DNA of 64,000 bases from Thauera aromatica_A (GTDB lineage: Bacteria > Pseudomonadota > Gammaproteobacteria > Burkholderiales > Rhodocyclaceae), in NCBI RefSeq assembly GCF_023093595.1, contig NZ_JALLIK010000093.1, positions 1 to 64,000 of the forward strand, in the 5' to 3' direction. Position 1 is the stretch's first letter. The number at the start of each line of letters is the position of its first letter. The notes under the pieces were generated by a model. It saw only the letters and a program-made list of their open reading frames with translations, was not told the DNA's origin and did not search any database. The position numbers and the translations under genes are program-made. Of the stretch, positions 44,336-52,290 are shown in pieces.

Positions 44336-45202
44336 ATGGATTTCGTTTCCTTCCTGATCCAGATCCTGAATTCGCTGCAGTACGGACTGCTGCTGTTTCT
44401 GGTGGCCAGCGGGCTGACGCTGGTGTTCGGGATCATGGGCATCATCAACCTGGCGCACGGCAGCTTCTACATGATCGGCGCCTACATGGCGTTCGCGCTC
44501 ACCAGCGCGACCGGCAACCTGATGCTGGCGATCGTGCTCGGCATTCCGCTGGCGTTCGCCTTCGGGGCACTGCTCGAGAAGCTGCTGTTCGTGCATCTGT
44601 ACAAACGCGACCACCTGCAGCAGGTGCTGCTCACCTACGGGCTGATCCTGATCTTCGAGGAGCTGCGCAGCCTGAGCATGGGCGACGACGTGCACGGGGT
44701 CGACATCCCGGCGCTGTTCTCGGCCTCGATCCAGCTTTCGGACACCCTGTCCTACCCGGTGTACCGGATCGTGATCTCGGTGGTGTGCGTGGCGCTGGCC
44801 GCCGGGCTGTGGTGGCTGATGCAGCGCACCCGGCTGGGGATGATGATCCGCGCCGGCTCGCACAACCGCGAAATGGTGCAGGCGCTCGGCGTCAACATCG
44901 ACCTGCTGTACCGCAACGTGTTCGCCCTCGGCGTGGCGCTGGCCGCGCTCGCCGGCATGCTCGCCGCGCCGGTGTCCTCGGTGTATCCGGGCATGGGCGG
45001 CAACGTGCTGATCATCTCCTTCGTGGTGGTGGTGATCGGCGGCATCGGCTCGGTGTGGGGGGCGCTGGTGGCGGCGCTGCTGGTGGGCTTTACCGACACC
45101 TTCGGCAAGGTGCTGGTGCCCGAGTTCGCCGGACTGGCGGTGTACCTGGTGATGGCGGTGGTGCTGCTGTGGCGCCCCGAAGGCATCTTCAAGAAAGGCT
45201 AG
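44336..45202 (+). CDS. livH: Branched-chain-type ABC transporter permease LivH
   Basis: A 288-residue inner-membrane permease, hydrophobic with about eight helices. It has the LivH signatures LTLVFGIMGIINLAHGSFYM near residue 28 and the cytoplasmic loop MIRAGSHNREMVQALGVNID near residue 179 that contacts the ATPases. GGGAGGGGGAGG precedes ATG 44336. Second gene of the importer; a 3-base gap leads to livM. Confidence 0.92.
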   Translation: MDFVSFLIQILNSLQYGLLLFLVASGLTLVFGIMGIINLAHGSFYMIGAYMAFALTSATGNLMLAIVLGIPLAFAFGALLEKLLFVHLYKRDHLQQVLLTYGLILIFEELRSLSMGDDVHGVDIPALFSASIQLSDTLSYPVYRIVISVVCVALAAGLWWLMQRTRLGMMIRAGSHNREMVQALGVNIDLLYRNVFALGVALAALAGMLAAPVSSVYPGMGGNVLIISFVVVVIGGIGSVWGALVAALLVGFTDTFGKVLVPEFAGLAVYLVMAVVLLWRPEGIFKKG

Positions 45203-45205
45203 GCG

Positions 45206-46177
45206 ATGAATTCCAGAATCCCGTTGTTTCTACAACTGCTCGCGCTGCTCGTGCTGATCGCCTATCCGCTGTACGGTTCGAGCTTCTACGTCGAGATGCT
45301 GGCCAAGACGCTGGTGATGGCGATCTTCGCCATGAGCCTGGCGCTGCTGGTGGGCTTCACCGGGCTGGTGAGCCTCGGGCATGCGGCGTATTTCGGCATC
45401 GCCGCCTACGTCGTGGCGCTGGTGACACCCAAGTACGACCCGGCCAGCTTCTGGCTCGCCTTCCCGGCCTCGGTGCTGGCCGCGGCGCTGGCCGCGCTCG
45501 TGATCGGGCTGTTCGTGCTGCGCACCAAGGGCATCTACTTCATCATGGTGACGCTGGCCTTCGCCCAGATGGCCTACTACATCTTCCACGACACCCCGCT
45601 GGGCGGAGGCTCGGACGGAATCTACCTGAACTTCAAGCCCGATGCGGCGATCGGCGGCTGGGTGCCGTTCGACCTGAACGAGCCGCTGCAGATGTACTAC
45701 TTCATCCTGGCGGCGATGGTGGCGGTGTTCGTGCTCTTGAAGCTGGTGCTGCGCTCGCCCTTCGGGCGCGTGCTGGCGGGCATCCACAGCAACGAGCACC
45801 GCATGCAGTCGCTGGGCTACGCCACTTTCCGCTACAAGCTCGCCGCGTTCACGCTGGCCGGCGCGCTGGCCGGGGTGGCGGGCTTCCTGTACGCGGTGCT
45901 GTTCGGCTTCGTCACCCCCGAGTACCTGTCGTGGCACCAGTCGGGCAACGTGCTGATGATGGTGATCCTGGGCGGCATGGGCAGCCTGGCGGGGGCGGCG
46001 GCCGGGGCGTTCGCCTTCATCGGCCTGCAGGAGCTGTTTACCGATCTGAGCAAGCACTGGCAGCTGCTGATGGGCAGCGTGATCGTGCTCGCGGTGCTGT
46101 TCATGCCGGACGGGCTGGCCGGGCTGCCCAAGCGGGTGATCCGCATGATCAACTGGGGAGAGGACAAGAATGGCTGA
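45206..46177 (+). CDS. livM: Branched-chain-type ABC transporter permease LivM
   Basis: A 323-residue inner-membrane permease of the LivM type. It shows MSLALLVGFTGLVSLGHAAY near residue 44, the conserved LRTKGIYFIMVTLAFAQM, and the coupling-loop region LAGIHSNEHRMQSLGY near residue 190. It forms the channel with LivH. Its end overlaps livG by eight bases. Confidence 0.92.
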   Translation: MNSRIPLFLQLLALLVLIAYPLYGSSFYVEMLAKTLVMAIFAMSLALLVGFTGLVSLGHAAYFGIAAYVVALVTPKYDPASFWLAFPASVLAAALAALVIGLFVLRTKGIYFIMVTLAFAQMAYYIFHDTPLGGGSDGIYLNFKPDAAIGGWVPFDLNEPLQMYYFILAAMVAVFVLLKLVLRSPFGRVLAGIHSNEHRMQSLGYATFRYKLAAFTLAGALAGVAGFLYAVLFGFVTPEYLSWHQSGNVLMMVILGGMGSLAGAAAGAFAFIGLQELFTDLSKHWQLLMGSVIVLAVLFMPDGLAGLPKRVIRMINWGEDKNG

Positions 46178-46925
46178 GGCAATGCTCGTGGCCGACCGCC
46201 TGACCCGCCACTTCGGCGGGCTGACGGCGAACGAAGAAGTGTGCATCACGCTCGAGCGCGGCACGCTGCACGCTTTGCTCGGCCCCAACGGCGCGGGTAA
46301 GTCGACCTGCATCAACATGCTCTCGGGCGATCTGCCGCCCTCGTCCGGGCGCATCCTGCTCGGCGGCCGGGACGTCACCCGGCTGTCGGCGGCGGCGCGC
46401 TCGCACCTGGGGATCGGGCGCAGCTACCAGCGCACGAACATCTTCCCGCAGTTCACCGTGCTCGAGAACTGCCGCCTGGCGGCGCAGTCGCGCCGGCCGC
46501 GGCCGTGGAAGATCTTCACCGACGCCCAGCGCCTGAGCGACACCGTCGAGCGCGCGCGCGCGGCGGTCGTCGAAGCCGGGCTGGGCGGGCGCGAGGCGCG
46601 GGTGGCGGGCACGCTGTCGCACGGCGAGCAGCGCCAGCTCGAGATCGCGATGGTGCTGGCGACCGACGCCAAGGTGCTGCTGCTCGACGAGCCGCTGGCG
46701 GGCATGGGCTCGGAGGAGTCGGCGAAGATGGTCGAGCTGCTCCGGGGGCTCAAGGACGGGCGCGCGATCCTGCTCGTCGAGCACGACATGGACGCGGTGT
46801 TCGCGGTCGCCGACACGATCACGGTGATGGTCAACGGCGCGGTGCTCGAATCGGGCCCGCCGGCGCAGATCCGCAACAGCGCCGAAGTGCAGGCCGCTTA
46901 CCTGGGAGAGGACGAACATGTCTGA
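46170..46925 (+). CDS. livG: Branched-chain-type ABC transporter ATPase LivG
   Basis: A 251-residue ABC ATPase. Walker A is LLGPNGAGKSTCINML, the signature is LSHGEQRQLEIAMVL, Walker B VLLLDEPLAGMG, and the switch histidine is in LLVEHDMDAVF. The C-terminal end carries the LivG-type extension. GGGGAGAGGA precedes ATG 46170 within the end of livM; its own end overlaps livF by eight bases, so the operon is translationally coupled. Confidence 0.92.
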   Translation: MAEAMLVADRLTRHFGGLTANEEVCITLERGTLHALLGPNGAGKSTCINMLSGDLPPSSGRILLGGRDVTRLSAAARSHLGIGRSYQRTNIFPQFTVLENCRLAAQSRRPRPWKIFTDAQRLSDTVERARAAVVEAGLGGREARVAGTLSHGEQRQLEIAMVLATDAKVLLLDEPLAGMGSEESAKMVELLRGLKDGRAILLVEHDMDAVFAVADTITVMVNGAVLESGPPAQIRNSAEVQAAYLGEDEHV

Positions 46926-47631
46926 GACGCTGCTCGAAGCGCACGACCTGCACACCTACTACGGTTCGAGCCACATCCTGCACGGGGTCGATTTTCACAT
47001 CGCGAAGGGCGAGGCGCTCGGCCTGATGGGGCGCAACGGCATGGGCAAGACCACGCTGATCCGCTCGATGCTGGGGCTGGTGCGTCCGCGCCACGGCACG
47101 GTCAAGGTCAATGGCGACGACATGACCGGGGCGAGCACGCACCGCATCGCCCTGCGCGGCATCGCCTACGTGCCCGAGGGGCGGGGGATCTTCCCCAACC
47201 TGAGCGTGCGCGAGAACCTGGTCATGGCCGCGCGCGCCGGCGTCGACGGCCAGCGCACGTGGACCTTCGAGCGCGTGATGGAGACCTTCCCGCGCCTGGG
47301 CGAGCGCCTGTCCAACGGCGGCGGCCAGCTCTCCGGGGGCGAGCAGCAGATGCTCACCATCGGCCGCGCGCTGATGACCAACCCCGACCTGCTGATCTTG
47401 GACGAAGCCACCGAGGGCCTGGCGCCGCTGATGGTGAAGGAAATCTGGAACGTGGTCCGCACCATCCGCGAAACCGGCATCGCCACCGTGATCGTGGACA
47501 AGAACCACGCCGCGGTGACCGCGCTCACCGACCGCTCGATGATCCTGGTCAAGGGCCAGGTCGTCTTCGACGGCCCCAGCGCGGCGGTGCGCAACGACCC
47601 GGAATTGATCCAGAAGCATCTCGGCGTCTGA
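46918..47631 (+). CDS. livF: Branched-chain-type ABC transporter ATPase LivF
   Basis: A 237-residue ABC ATPase of the LivF type. Walker A is LMGRNGMGKTTLIRSM, the signature is LSGGEQQMLTIGRAL, Walker B LLILDEATEGLAP, and the switch region VIVDKNHAAV. The usual switch position is His within KNHAA. It forms the ATPase heterodimer with LivG. Last gene of the importer proper; 86 bases separate it from the hydrolase. Confidence 0.92.
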   Translation: MSETLLEAHDLHTYYGSSHILHGVDFHIAKGEALGLMGRNGMGKTTLIRSMLGLVRPRHGTVKVNGDDMTGASTHRIALRGIAYVPEGRGIFPNLSVRENLVMAARAGVDGQRTWTFERVMETFPRLGERLSNGGGQLSGGEQQMLTIGRALMTNPDLLILDEATEGLAPLMVKEIWNVVRTIRETGIATVIVDKNHAAVTALTDRSMILVKGQVVFDGPSAAVRNDPELIQKHLGV

Positions 47632-47717
47632 AAATAACACGCAGGGGGCCGCCCACCGGGCCGGCTCCCGCACCGGCCGCCCGCCAAGGGCGGCACCCCA
47701 AACGGAGTTTGTTCACG

Positions 47718-48491
47718 ATGAAGACAGTCGGTATCGGCGGCACCCGCCTCGAATACGTCCGATTGCCCTCGGCACATCCGCGCGAGGGCGCCCCCGCGAT
47801 CGTTTTCCTCCACGAAGGGCTGGGCTCGGTGGCGATGTGGCGCGATTTTCCGCAGCGCGTGGCCGATGCGACCGGATGCGAGGCCATCGTCTATTCGCGC
47901 GCCGGCTACGGCCGCTCCGATCCGGCGACGCTGCCGCGCACCGTGCGCTACATGCACGACGAAGGGCTGACGGTGCTGCCGGCGCTGCTTGCCGAGCTCG
48001 GCGTCGAGCGCCCGCTGCTGTTCGGGCACTCGGACGGCGGCTCGATCGCGCTGATCTGCGCCGGCGGGACCGACGTTGCGCTCTCCGGGCTGATCCTGAT
48101 GGCGCCGCACGTGATGGTCGAGGACATCTCGGTTGCCAGCATCGCCGCCGCCGGGCAGGCGTGGACCACGACCGACCTGCCGTCCCGGCTGGGGCGCTAC
48201 CACCATGACGTCGAGGCGGCCTTTCGCGGCTGGAACGACATCTGGCTGCACCCGGATTTCCGCGCCTGGAACATCGAGCAATACCTGCCGGGGATCACCG
48301 TGCCGGTGCTGGCGATCCAGGGCGAGGATGACGAGTACGGCACGATGGCGCAGATCGAGCGCATCGCCGCGCAGGCGCGCGACGTGGAACTGTGCCGCCT
48401 CGCCGATTGCCGGCATTCGCCGCACAAGGACCAGCCGCAGGCGGTGCTCGACACCGTTGCCGCTTTTGTCGAGCGCGTGCTCGAAGACTGA
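47718..48491 (+). CDS. Alpha/beta hydrolase of the box region
   Basis: A 257-residue alpha/beta hydrolase. The nucleophile is Ser105 in LFGHSDGGSIALI, the acid is probably in IQGEDDEYGTM, and the base His in ADCRHSPHKDQP; HEGLGS near residue 32 supplies the oxyanion hole. CGGAGTTTG is a weak ribosome site. Hydrolases of this kind often accompany box genes and have been suggested to act as lactonases or thioesterases on stalled CoA intermediates; the substrate here is unknown. Same direction as the importer. Confidence 0.8.
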   Translation: MKTVGIGGTRLEYVRLPSAHPREGAPAIVFLHEGLGSVAMWRDFPQRVADATGCEAIVYSRAGYGRSDPATLPRTVRYMHDEGLTVLPALLAELGVERPLLFGHSDGGSIALICAGGTDVALSGLILMAPHVMVEDISVASIAAAGQAWTTTDLPSRLGRYHHDVEAAFRGWNDIWLHPDFRAWNIEQYLPGITVPVLAIQGEDDEYGTMAQIERIAAQARDVELCRLADCRHSPHKDQPQAVLDTVAAFVERVLED

Positions 48492-48641
48492 ATACCGGAT
48501 GGCCAGGACATCCTGCACCCCACTCATGGACGGAAGCACGACCACGCTCCGCGTCCGGCTTGCGCCGGTCCGGAAACGGCGATGATTCCGCCGCTGTTCC
48601 CCTCGTCACATGCGGGCATTTGCCCCTCACGGAGAGTCACC

Positions 48642-48809
48642 ATGGCCCAATACCAATGCAGTGCATGCTATTTCCCCTACGATGAGGCCGAAGGCCTGCC
48701 CGAGCACGGCATCCCTGCCGGGACGCGGTGGGAGGATGTGCCGGCCGATTTCGTCTGCCCCGACTGCGGCACGCCGAAGTCGAACTGGATGGAACTGAAC
48801 ACCGACTGA
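48642..48809 (+). CDS. Rubredoxin
   Basis: A 55-residue iron protein. One Fe is held by Cys6 and Cys9 (YQCSACYFPYDEAEGLPEHG) and Cys39 and Cys42 (FVCPDCGTPKSNW). GGAGAG lies before ATG 48642. The usual glycine after the second Cys is a Tyr, which may alter the redox potential. It carries single electrons; a partner could be an oxygenase or reductase of the pathway, but none is shown by the sequence. It is embedded between the hydrolase and the 3-hydroxyacyl-CoA dehydrogenase genes. Confidence 0.9.
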   Translation: MAQYQCSACYFPYDEAEGLPEHGIPAGTRWEDVPADFVCPDCGTPKSNWMELNTD

Positions 48810-48878
48810 ACCGGGCTTCACGGGGGGCGTCACCCGCACCCCGGAGGCTTTTCCCGAGTCCCCTTTTTGGAGATGGAC

Positions 48879-50408
48879 GTGGCAGCACTTTCGACCTCGA
48901 CCCGCATCGCCGTCATCGGCGCCGGCGCCATGGGCAGCGGCATCGCCCACGTGGCGGCGCGCGCCGGGCACACGGTTTATCTGTACGACATGAACGCGGA
49001 GGCGGTCGCGCGCGGCCGCGACGCGATCGGCAAGGACCTGCGCTTTCTCGTCGGCAAGGGCAAGCTCGCCGAAGCCGAAGCCGAGGCGGTGCTGGCGCGG
49101 GTGATCGGCAGCAGCCGCATCGAGGATCTCGCCGATGCCGGTCTGCTGATCGAGGCCATCGTCGAGAACCTCGAGGTCAAGCAGAAGCTGTTCCGCCAGC
49201 TCGAAGCGCTGGCCGGGCCGCAGGCCATCCTCGCCACCAACACCTCGTCGCTGTCGATCACCGCGATGGCTGCGGTGCTGGCACGCCCGCAGCGGCTGGC
49301 CGGAATGCACTTCTTCAACCCGGCGCCGCGCATGGCGCTGGTCGAGATCGTCTCCGGGCTCGCCACCGACCCCGAGGTCGCGGGCACGCTGTACGACACC
49401 GCGAAGGCCTGGGGCAAGACTCCGGTGCATGCGAGCTCGACCCCGGGCTTCATCGTCAACCGCGTCGCCCGTCCCTATTACGCCGAGGCCCAGCGCGTGC
49501 TCGCCGAGCGTGCCGCCGCCCCGGCGACGCTGGATGCGGTGCTGCGCGAAGCCTGCGGCTTCCCGATGGGGCCGTTCGAGCTGATGGACCTGATCGGCCA
49601 CGACGTCAATTACGCGGTGACCCATTCGGTGTTCGATGCCTACCACGGCGACCGCCGCTACACCCCGAGCCTGATCCAGCGCGAGCTGGTGCTGGCCGGG
49701 CGCCTCGGGCGCAAGTCGGGGCAGGGCTTCTACGACTACCGCGACGGAGCGGAAAAACCGGCGCCGGCGACGGAGCCCGCGGCGGCGGCGCTGCCGGCGC
49801 TCGTGGTCCATGGCCGTCTCGGCGTGGCCGAGCCGCTGGTGGCGCGCCTTGCGCAGGCCGGCATCGCCGTCGAGCGCAGCGCGGCGAGCGCGGCCGAGGA
49901 GGGCGGCGAGCTGCGCATCGGCACGGCGCGCCTGGCGCTGTCCGACGGTCGTACCGCCACCCGGCGCGCGGTCGAGGACGGGACGTCGGAGCTGGTGCTG
50001 TTCGATCTCGCGCGCGACTACGCGAGCACGCCGCGCCTGGCGCTGGCCCGTGCCGACCAGTGCAGCGATTCCGCCTGGCAGGCGGTGGTCGGCACCCTGC
50101 AGGTGGCCGGGATCGCGCTCAGCCGGGTCGACGACGTCGCCGGTCTGGTGGCGCTGCGCACGGTGTGCATGCTCGCCAACGAAGCCGCCGACTGCGTGCT
50201 GCAGGGCATCGCCACTGCAGCCGACATCGATACCGCGATGCGCAACGGCACCAACTACCCGGAAGGGCCGCTGGCCTGGGCCGACCGCCTCGGCACGCCC
50301 TTCGTCGCCCGCGTGCTGGAGAATCTGCGTGCGCATTACGGCGAGGAGCGTTATCGTCTGTCTCCGCTGATCGCCCGCCGCGCCCTGACCGGCGCGCCCC
50401 TGCACTGA
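48879..50408 (+). CDS. paaH: 3-hydroxyadipyl-CoA dehydrogenase (PaaH type)
   Basis: A 509-residue NAD-dependent 3-hydroxyacyl-CoA dehydrogenase with the double C-terminal domain of PaaH/PaaC. The Rossmann motif is AVIGAGAMGSGIAHVAARAG, the catalytic histidine lies in GMHFFNPAPRMALVEIVSG, and the C-terminal part has FPMGPFELMDLIGHDVN and a second domain ending near residue 505. It should oxidise 3-hydroxyadipyl-CoA to 3-oxoadipyl-CoA, the step shared by the box and phenylacetate routes. GTG 48879 is best placed after GGAG; ATG 48873 and TTG 48867 are alternatives. Confidence 0.88.
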   Translation: MAALSTSTRIAVIGAGAMGSGIAHVAARAGHTVYLYDMNAEAVARGRDAIGKDLRFLVGKGKLAEAEAEAVLARVIGSSRIEDLADAGLLIEAIVENLEVKQKLFRQLEALAGPQAILATNTSSLSITAMAAVLARPQRLAGMHFFNPAPRMALVEIVSGLATDPEVAGTLYDTAKAWGKTPVHASSTPGFIVNRVARPYYAEAQRVLAERAAAPATLDAVLREACGFPMGPFELMDLIGHDVNYAVTHSVFDAYHGDRRYTPSLIQRELVLAGRLGRKSGQGFYDYRDGAEKPAPATEPAAAALPALVVHGRLGVAEPLVARLAQAGIAVERSAASAAEEGGELRIGTARLALSDGRTATRRAVEDGTSELVLFDLARDYASTPRLALARADQCSDSAWQAVVGTLQVAGIALSRVDDVAGLVALRTVCMLANEAADCVLQGIATAADIDTAMRNGTNYPEGPLAWADRLGTPFVARVLENLRAHYGEERYRLSPLIARRALTGAPLH

Positions 50409-50430
50409 GCATCCGAAGATCGGCTCCGGC

Positions 50431-50490
50431 GGGACGGTGCCCGGCGCCAGGGGGCGGCATCGCCGCCGCTGCGCCCGGGGGCACCGTCCC
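50431..50490 (+). other. Extended hairpin upstream of the formate dehydrogenase genes
   Basis: Outer arms GGGACGGTGCCC (50431-50442) and GGGCACCGTCCC (50479-50490) pair perfectly over 12 bases, and the enclosed 36 bases contain a second GGCGGC/GCCGCC dyad, giving a 60-base rod-like structure. There is no T-run. It ends 36 bases before the formate dehydrogenase start, so it may insulate or stabilise transcripts across this junction. Confidence 0.5.
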
Positions 50491-50526
50491 GTGCGCAGCC
50501 CGGCAACCTGCTCCGAGGAGAGCCCC

Positions 50527-52290
50527 ATGTCTGCCCGTTCCGTGATGCGCGGACCCACGCGTCAGCCGCTGTCCGAAACCGCGCGTGATGCCGCGCGCGC
50601 CGCGCTTGCCGGCGAGGCGCCGCGCCGCGACCGCCTGATCGAATACCTCCACCGCCTGCAGGACGCGCACGGCGCGCTCCACGCCGGGCACCTCGCCGCG
50701 CTTGCCGAAGCGCTGCAACTGGCGCGCGCCGAAGTGTTCGAGGTCGCGACTTTCTACCACCACTTCGATTTCGTTGCCGAGGGCGGCGCCGCACCGCCGG
50801 CGCTCACCGTGCGCGTGTGCGATTCGCTCGGCTGTGCGATGGCGGGCGGGGCGGAACTCGCCGCCACGCTCGCAACGCGGCTCGGCGCCGGGGTGCGGGT
50901 GCAGCGCGTGCCCTGTGTCGGGCGCTGCGACAGTGCGCCGGTCGCGGTGGTCGGGCAGCGCCCGGTGCTGCACGCCGATGTCGACACGGTTGCGGCGGTC
51001 GTTGCCAGCGGCGAGCGTGAGGAGGCCCTGCCCGCGGCGATCCGCTTCGACGCCTACCGCGCCGCCGGCGGTTACGCGCTGTGGGAAGCGGTGTGCAGCG
51101 GTGCGCGCGATCCCGCGTCGATCGTCGCCGCGCTCGACGCGGCCGGCCTGCGCGGGCTGGGCGGCGCCGGCTTTCCCGCCGCGCGCAAGTGGCGCACGGT
51201 CGCGGCGCAGCCGGCGCCGCGCCACATGGCGGTGAATATCGACGAAGGCGAGCCGGGGACCTTCAAGGATCGCCACTACCTGTCGACCGATCCGCACCGT
51301 TTCATCGAAGGCATGCTCATCGCCGCCCGGGTGGTCGGCATCGCCGCGATCTGGATCTACATCCGCGACGAATACCCGGCGCTGCGCCGCCTCCTCGCCG
51401 AGGAGCTCGAGCGCGTGCGCGTCGAATGGCCGGAGCTGCCGCCGATCGAGCTGCGCCGCGGCGCCGGCGCCTACGTCTGCGGCGAAGAGTCGGCGATGAT
51501 CGAGTCGATCGAAGGCAAGCGCGGCATGCCGCGGCTGCGTCCGCCTTATGTCGCCGAAGTCGGCCTGTTCGGCCGTCCGACGCTGGAGCACAACCTCGAG
51601 ACGCTGTGGTGGGTGCGCGATATCGTCGAAATGAGTGCCGAGCGCGGCGCCGACGGGTTCGCGCGCCACGGCCGCCACGGCCGCAAGGGCCTCCGGAGCT
51701 TCTCGGTCAGCGGCCGCGTGGCCCGGCCCGGTGTCGTCGTCACCGATGCCGGCATCACCCTGCGCGAACTGATCGACGAGCACTGCGGCGGCATGCTCCC
51801 CGGCCACGAACTGTACGGCTACTTTCCCGGCGGCGCCTCGGGCGGCATCCTGCCCGCGCGGCTGGCCGACGTGCCGCTCGATTTCGACACTCTGGCACCC
51901 CACGGCTGCTTCATCGGCTCCGCGGCGATCGTGGTGTTCTCGCAGCACGACCAGGCACGCCTGCTCGCCGAAAACGCGATGGCCTTCTTCGCCCATGAAT
52001 CCTGCGGCCAGTGCACGCCGTGCCGGGTCGGCACGGCGAAGGCGGTGGAGCTGATGCAGGCGCCCGCGTGGGACGCCGGCCTGCTCACCGAACTCGGCAG
52101 GACGATGATGGACGCTTCGATCTGCGGCCTCGGCCAGGCCGCGCCGAACCCGATGCAGTCGGTGCTGCGCTTCTTCCCGCACGAGGTCGGAGGCGCGCGC
52201 GCTGGCGCTGCAGCGGACGCTTTGCCGACGGCGCCCGATGCGTGCCCCGCCCCTTCGGCGCAGCGTGCAGACGACACGAGGAGCGCATGA
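50527..52290 (+). CDS. NAD-linked formate dehydrogenase, fused beta/gamma subunit
   Basis: A 587-residue protein that joins two subunits normally separate. The N-terminal part (about residues 1-155) is NuoE/FdsG-like with a [2Fe-2S] site (CDSLGCAMAG and VPCVGRCDSAPVA). The C-terminal part is NuoF/FdsB-like with FMN and NAD sites (LRGLGGAGFPAARKWRTVA, GAGAYVCGEESAMIESIEG) and a [4Fe-4S] motif ESCGQCTPCRVG plus a later Cys (SICGLG). The same fusion is known from the tungsten-containing FDH1 of Methylobacterium. It transfers electrons from the alpha subunit to NAD. GAGGAGAG precedes ATG 50527; the end overlaps the alpha-subunit start (ATGA). Confidence 0.9.
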   Translation: MSARSVMRGPTRQPLSETARDAARAALAGEAPRRDRLIEYLHRLQDAHGALHAGHLAALAEALQLARAEVFEVATFYHHFDFVAEGGAAPPALTVRVCDSLGCAMAGGAELAATLATRLGAGVRVQRVPCVGRCDSAPVAVVGQRPVLHADVDTVAAVVASGEREEALPAAIRFDAYRAAGGYALWEAVCSGARDPASIVAALDAAGLRGLGGAGFPAARKWRTVAAQPAPRHMAVNIDEGEPGTFKDRHYLSTDPHRFIEGMLIAARVVGIAAIWIYIRDEYPALRRLLAEELERVRVEWPELPPIELRRGAGAYVCGEESAMIESIEGKRGMPRLRPPYVAEVGLFGRPTLEHNLETLWWVRDIVEMSAERGADGFARHGRHGRKGLRSFSVSGRVARPGVVVTDAGITLRELIDEHCGGMLPGHELYGYFPGGASGGILPARLADVPLDFDTLAPHGCFIGSAAIVVFSQHDQARLLAENAMAFFAHESCGQCTPCRVGTAKAVELMQAPAWDAGLLTELGRTMMDASICGLGQAAPNPMQSVLRFFPHEVGGARAGAAADALPTAPDACPAPSAQRADDTRSA

